Assembly: GCF_000972845.2 (NCBI RefSeq)
Contig: NC_040028.1
Span: 19,000,210 to 19,064,209 of the forward strand
Direction of reading: 5' to 3'
DNA length: 64,000 nt
Source of the DNA: Larimichthys crocea
Lineage: Eukaryota > Chordata > Actinopteri > Sciaenidae
Positions 60,153 through 64,000 of this stretch are shown here, piece by piece (position 1 is the stretch's first letter; each line of letters opens with the position of its first letter). A model generated the notes under the pieces. The model did no database searches. It saw nothing but the letters and a program-made list of their open reading frames with translations, and had not been told where the DNA came from. A program made the position numbers and the translations under genes.

Positions 60153-63100
60153 ACGTATATAGTGTATGGAATTGAAATATTTGCTAAAATATTGATTGAT
60201 TGAGTAATTTAATTATTTGCACATTAATAAGAATGGCAGAATTAATAGAGGAAGGGGGTCGATTAAAATTACGTATACGCAAGGCTCAGAGTTTTGGTGC
60301 TTGGAGCTACTTATAAGTCACGAATGCCACATCTGTGTCAGTTAAATACAGTTTGATCCCACTTAAATGTGCAATGACAATAACATCTTCAAAAATGTAA
60401 GAATTTCCAAAAAAAAAAAAAGGTTGTGTGAAATTTAGCCAGTAAAAATGATGTGCAGGTGCCAGCCAGAGGCACAGAGGATTTAATGTGGCCTCACTAG
60501 CCTCCAATGTGAAAAGGGGATAAACAGAGGCAGCCATTTAAAGAACCATAAGTCCATAAGGAGCAGGCAGTGAATGAAGAGATTCAGAGAGAGCTTCAGA
60601 GGCCCTCACCAGTGGACCAGCCGCTGCCTCCAAACCCGCTGTGTTTTTGTATGCAGATTCCCCTTGTCAGAATTCATTTATTCAACGGGAGTTATCTGAG
60701 AGAGCGGGTTATGAGACAAAAATAGTCGCATTCACATTCGTCCTGAAAAACATTTGGAATGCTAATGCCATGAGAACATGCCGTTGATGTGCTTGTGTTT
60801 GCGTAAGAATCTGATCCAGCGCTCCCTCGGCTTGCCGGCCAAGAGGGGCAGTTCACATAGACAGGAGAGCAGTGATACCGCTTACAGGGTTCAATAGTCT
60901 AAATCTGCTCTTGGGGAACACTTTCTATATTGCCAAGAACATTTATCATTGGCACTCGCCGTATGCAGCAGTTTGATCCTCCAGCAAGAGCCCCAAAAAA
61001 TCTATATTTTCTTAAAGGGTCATTAGATCACTCTGTTCACAGCCAATGTTCGTACAATTGCACCTTTGTTTATGAAAATAGATGTCCTCGGTGATGATGA
61101 CAAAATTGCCTGCCCTAAACTACGAGACGATAAATCTCCAGCGTTTGGACCATGTCGTCACAATTTTGTTCTCTCCGTCTGTTTGTCCCTGTGTTTGTCT
61201 CTCTCTCTCCCCCACTTTCTCCTGCTCTGCACAGGTGGTAGGAGCTTCCCGGTTGAGTCTTTCTCATTCTTTTTTGTTCCCCTCCAATTGCTCTGATCGG
61301 GAGCCGTTGATGATGATGATGGCAGTCTCGGGCTGGCCATTGATTTGCTGTGGCCCCTAGTCGTGAGTTCACAGCAGATGACACTCTTCCTTTGGCTTTA
61401 ATTAGAGCTGCCCCCATCTCCTCTTCTTTCCTGCTCTGGATGTGGTTCGACACATGAACACAAAAAGCTCCTACACACAAAACTCCCTGCTAGGAAATAG
61501 CCAACACTCGCCTACTGCAGCTAGTATTTAGTGCCTCGACTATAAACCTGCGTGGTCAAGAAAGAGGTTTTGTTTCTTGTACTATAAATAAAAAAAGCCG
61601 TACTGTCAGATCCACACCATTGTATTCCAGCATACAGACATCAAACTATTTGTACACATTTGCATATAGAAAACTGCAGTACCCAAATGTGTACGCATGC
61701 ATTGACTGTGCCTGATCATCCTGATCCACAGGACTCTAATCATAAGAGAACAGCTATTAAACCGGTGGGATGGTCATCCTTATATCACCCATGAGGCGTT
61801 GTCTTTCCCCCCTGCTCTGCTAGAAGATACAGGGTCACTCATCTCACCATCTGTCCCAGACATGAGCCACTCCAAACCTGGATGGGAGCGGAATGGACAG
61901 AGAGAATCCGTGGTCTGGGTAGGGGCTATTATCTCAGTGGTCATGGGTCCTTGCACATATTTCATGGCTCCCAGGGTGTCTTCTCACAGCTATTAGCAGG
62001 CCGTATTCATTCAAAGCACTTGTGGGTCACTCGCGGCCTGCATAAACAAATGCAATAAGAGAAAAATTAGATGAAATCTGACGGGCCGTCGTAATATACA
62101 GAACATTCGATTACATTCGGTACAAATCTGGCTCTCGTAGGATTTATCACGCTCATCTCACTCCTTCTTCTTCCCTTTCTCTCCGTGGAGGGGTCGACAT
62201 GGAGTCCACTGAGACAGACGGGCCCACAGTTGTCTGTCAGGTGCCTGTTAGCCTGGCTTTGCGTGTTTATGGCTGATAATCGTCTGAAGTGTTTGCGGTC
62301 CAACACCTGTCCAACCCCTTTCGCACTAGTCAGCCGCTGTTCGGTCGATTCGTGAACGCAGGTCAGTGAGGAAGCTTTCTGACCTCAGCTTATAGGAAGT
62401 CTTTCTCCTTTTAACATTTCAATTTACTTGCACAAGCAAAAAGCAAAGAGGTGACACACCAGCGCAAAACAAAGCAAAGTGTTGCAGTTCGTGTTGCAAC
62501 TTTTGAGCAGACGTGTTCTTAATTTGTATTCCAGACATGATGAGACTGTTAATGAGGTTCACAGAAGCGTAACAATAGCTGGCTATAGTGTAGTATGCTT
62601 TCTTTGTCTTTCTGTGACACTTTGGGATCAAAAATATATATTATTGACTAATTATGGATGTCAGGGGTCAGCTGGCTGCGTGTTCCAGTACAACTAGTTG
62701 TTAAAGCTAAGAGCAACCTCCCTCATAATAATCCTGGTAAGCTATGATCCTGTCAAGCCTGCTGAAAATGTTGGCCTGATGATTTTGGTCCACGGACATG
62801 CAATTAAAGTGCAACACACCTACACACACTCAGGCAAATCTTAAATGTACAGATGCTAAAATCCAAAATGCATGACTGCTTGCAGACAAACACATAATCA
62901 ATACAGTCTTGGGGGCACGACCTGCCAGTTCAACCAGGTTCATCCATGCGAGCATCATAAATTTCAAGTTTAAAGGAGTGCCACATAATGGACTAGACCG
63001 CTCTCGGGGCATTACATCATCCATAGCCGCCTAAGTTTAGAGCCGAGGACCCCCTAAATGACAGAGAACAGAGTGGAAGTCCTGTCATAAAGCCAATCAG

Positions 63101-64000
63101 GGGAGTCCTCGTTGGGACTCGTAAATCTCCTGCTTTGTGGGGTTACTGGGAGGTCTGGGAAGTGAAGATTTGCCACTTATTATTCTCAGGAAACCCCAGA
63201 CAACCTCCCCCTGAACTCAGGTCACACAAGGTTATGACCTTGGGACGAGCATCATTGTTATTTCAGTAACTATGGTGATCAGGCGCCTCAGTGATGAGAG
63301 ATTCACACAGAACTTAATATATATGTACACACTCATTATAATATGTAATGATTGGTTTCTCTTTGTGAATATAATGTGAGACCTGATATAAAACAATAAA
63401 TAAATAGATTATTATCACTCTAAAACTGTAAGAACTGTGGAAATTATTTGCATTCTTTGTTTGTTTGTGTGTGTGTGAGACTGAATGTGTTATGTGATGC
63501 GGGGTTTTCTTTGCAAGGTCCTCGAAACGCTTTGTGCCAATGTTCCTGCAGACACCTTAACAGGCATGAGACACATTTCCAGTGGGACACCAACCATCTC
63601 TTTCTGTCTCAGCAGAGAGCAGTGCTCCAGTGCCAGCCTAGTGCCATCAGCACGGGGATAAGCTTTCTGGCAGAACATTGACAGGCTTTCAGAGTCTCCT
63701 GAGGCCATTCCAGACCCTGAGAGGCTCAGCGGGCTTCCAACAAGTGGTCTTCAGGGGCAGCACAGGCTTTCATACGGTGAAGGTCTCTGACAGCTGAACC
63801 GCAAGAAAGTAAGTGACAGGAGCTGAGGACCAATTACAAACCGTATCAAAGGCCCCATCAGTCCTGTCATGAACGCAGCCCTACAGTTTGTCCCTGTATT
63901 TTGTATTATAACCTATCATTTCAATTCATAAAGAACTCAAAAACATTAACACTTTACTTCTTTTCATGACTGCAAGGAGGTATGGAGGTATGCATGATGC

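Larger units (their letters stand above)
52940..64000. other. intergenic, no gene recognised
   Basis: Rich in CA/TG microsatellites (53116-53134, 54138-54170, 55508-55548, 58268-58290, 58715-58810), (TCC)n at 55099-55132, a poly(A) run at 56799-56820 and a tandem duplication at 60067-60152. No open frame matches a family I know. Conserved regulatory blocks are possible but cannot be told from one sequence. Confidence 0.6.

Noticed and set aside
63488..63800. GC-richer sequence with partly open frames at the right edge.
   Set aside because: Stops interrupt every frame that spans it, and no splice-bounded coding segment was found.

Overview
The window is nuclear DNA of a ray-finned fish, probably a percomorph teleost. 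It has vertebrate genes split into many short exons, compact introns with abundant CA/TG microsatellites, teleost-type tRNA-derived SINEs and MITEs, and long AT-rich intergenic stretches. The gene order nalcn -> tmtc4, both on the + strand, matches the neighbourhood these genes share on human 13q32-33.

1-13.3 kb holds the 3' part of nalcn, the sodium leak channel. There are 28 coding exons (345-12548) encoding about 1062 residues of a protein of about 1740: the end of the domain II-III linker, domains III and IV, and the whole C-terminal tail. All exon phases join without a frameshift. The 3' UTR ends at a poly(A) signal near 13238. The N-terminal half of the gene lies upstream of the window.

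13.3-33.9 kb is intergenic. It contains a MITE, SINE copies, a foldback structure and a large inverted repeat. It also holds, on the - strand, three decayed exons of a phospholipase D1-like gene: two parts of the PX domain and the first half of the PH domain. One of them carries an in-frame stop codon. This intron-bearing pseudogene is the least expected content of the window.

33.9-43.5 kb is a complete tmtc4 gene. It has a CpG-rich promoter with CCAAT and ETS motifs, a noncoding first exon with upstream ORFs, and 17 coding exons (34314-43357) encoding a protein of about 745 residues: an ER multi-pass membrane part followed by TPR repeats.

43.5-64 kb has no gene that I recognise. It holds microsatellites, purine tracts, short tandem duplications and one spliced-exon-like, hydrophobic 33-codon segment on the - strand near 52.9 kb.

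The two genes act in different processes: nalcn sets resting sodium leak in neurons, and tmtc4 is an ER protein of the O-mannosylation family. Their linkage is ancestral synteny, not a shared operon-like unit.
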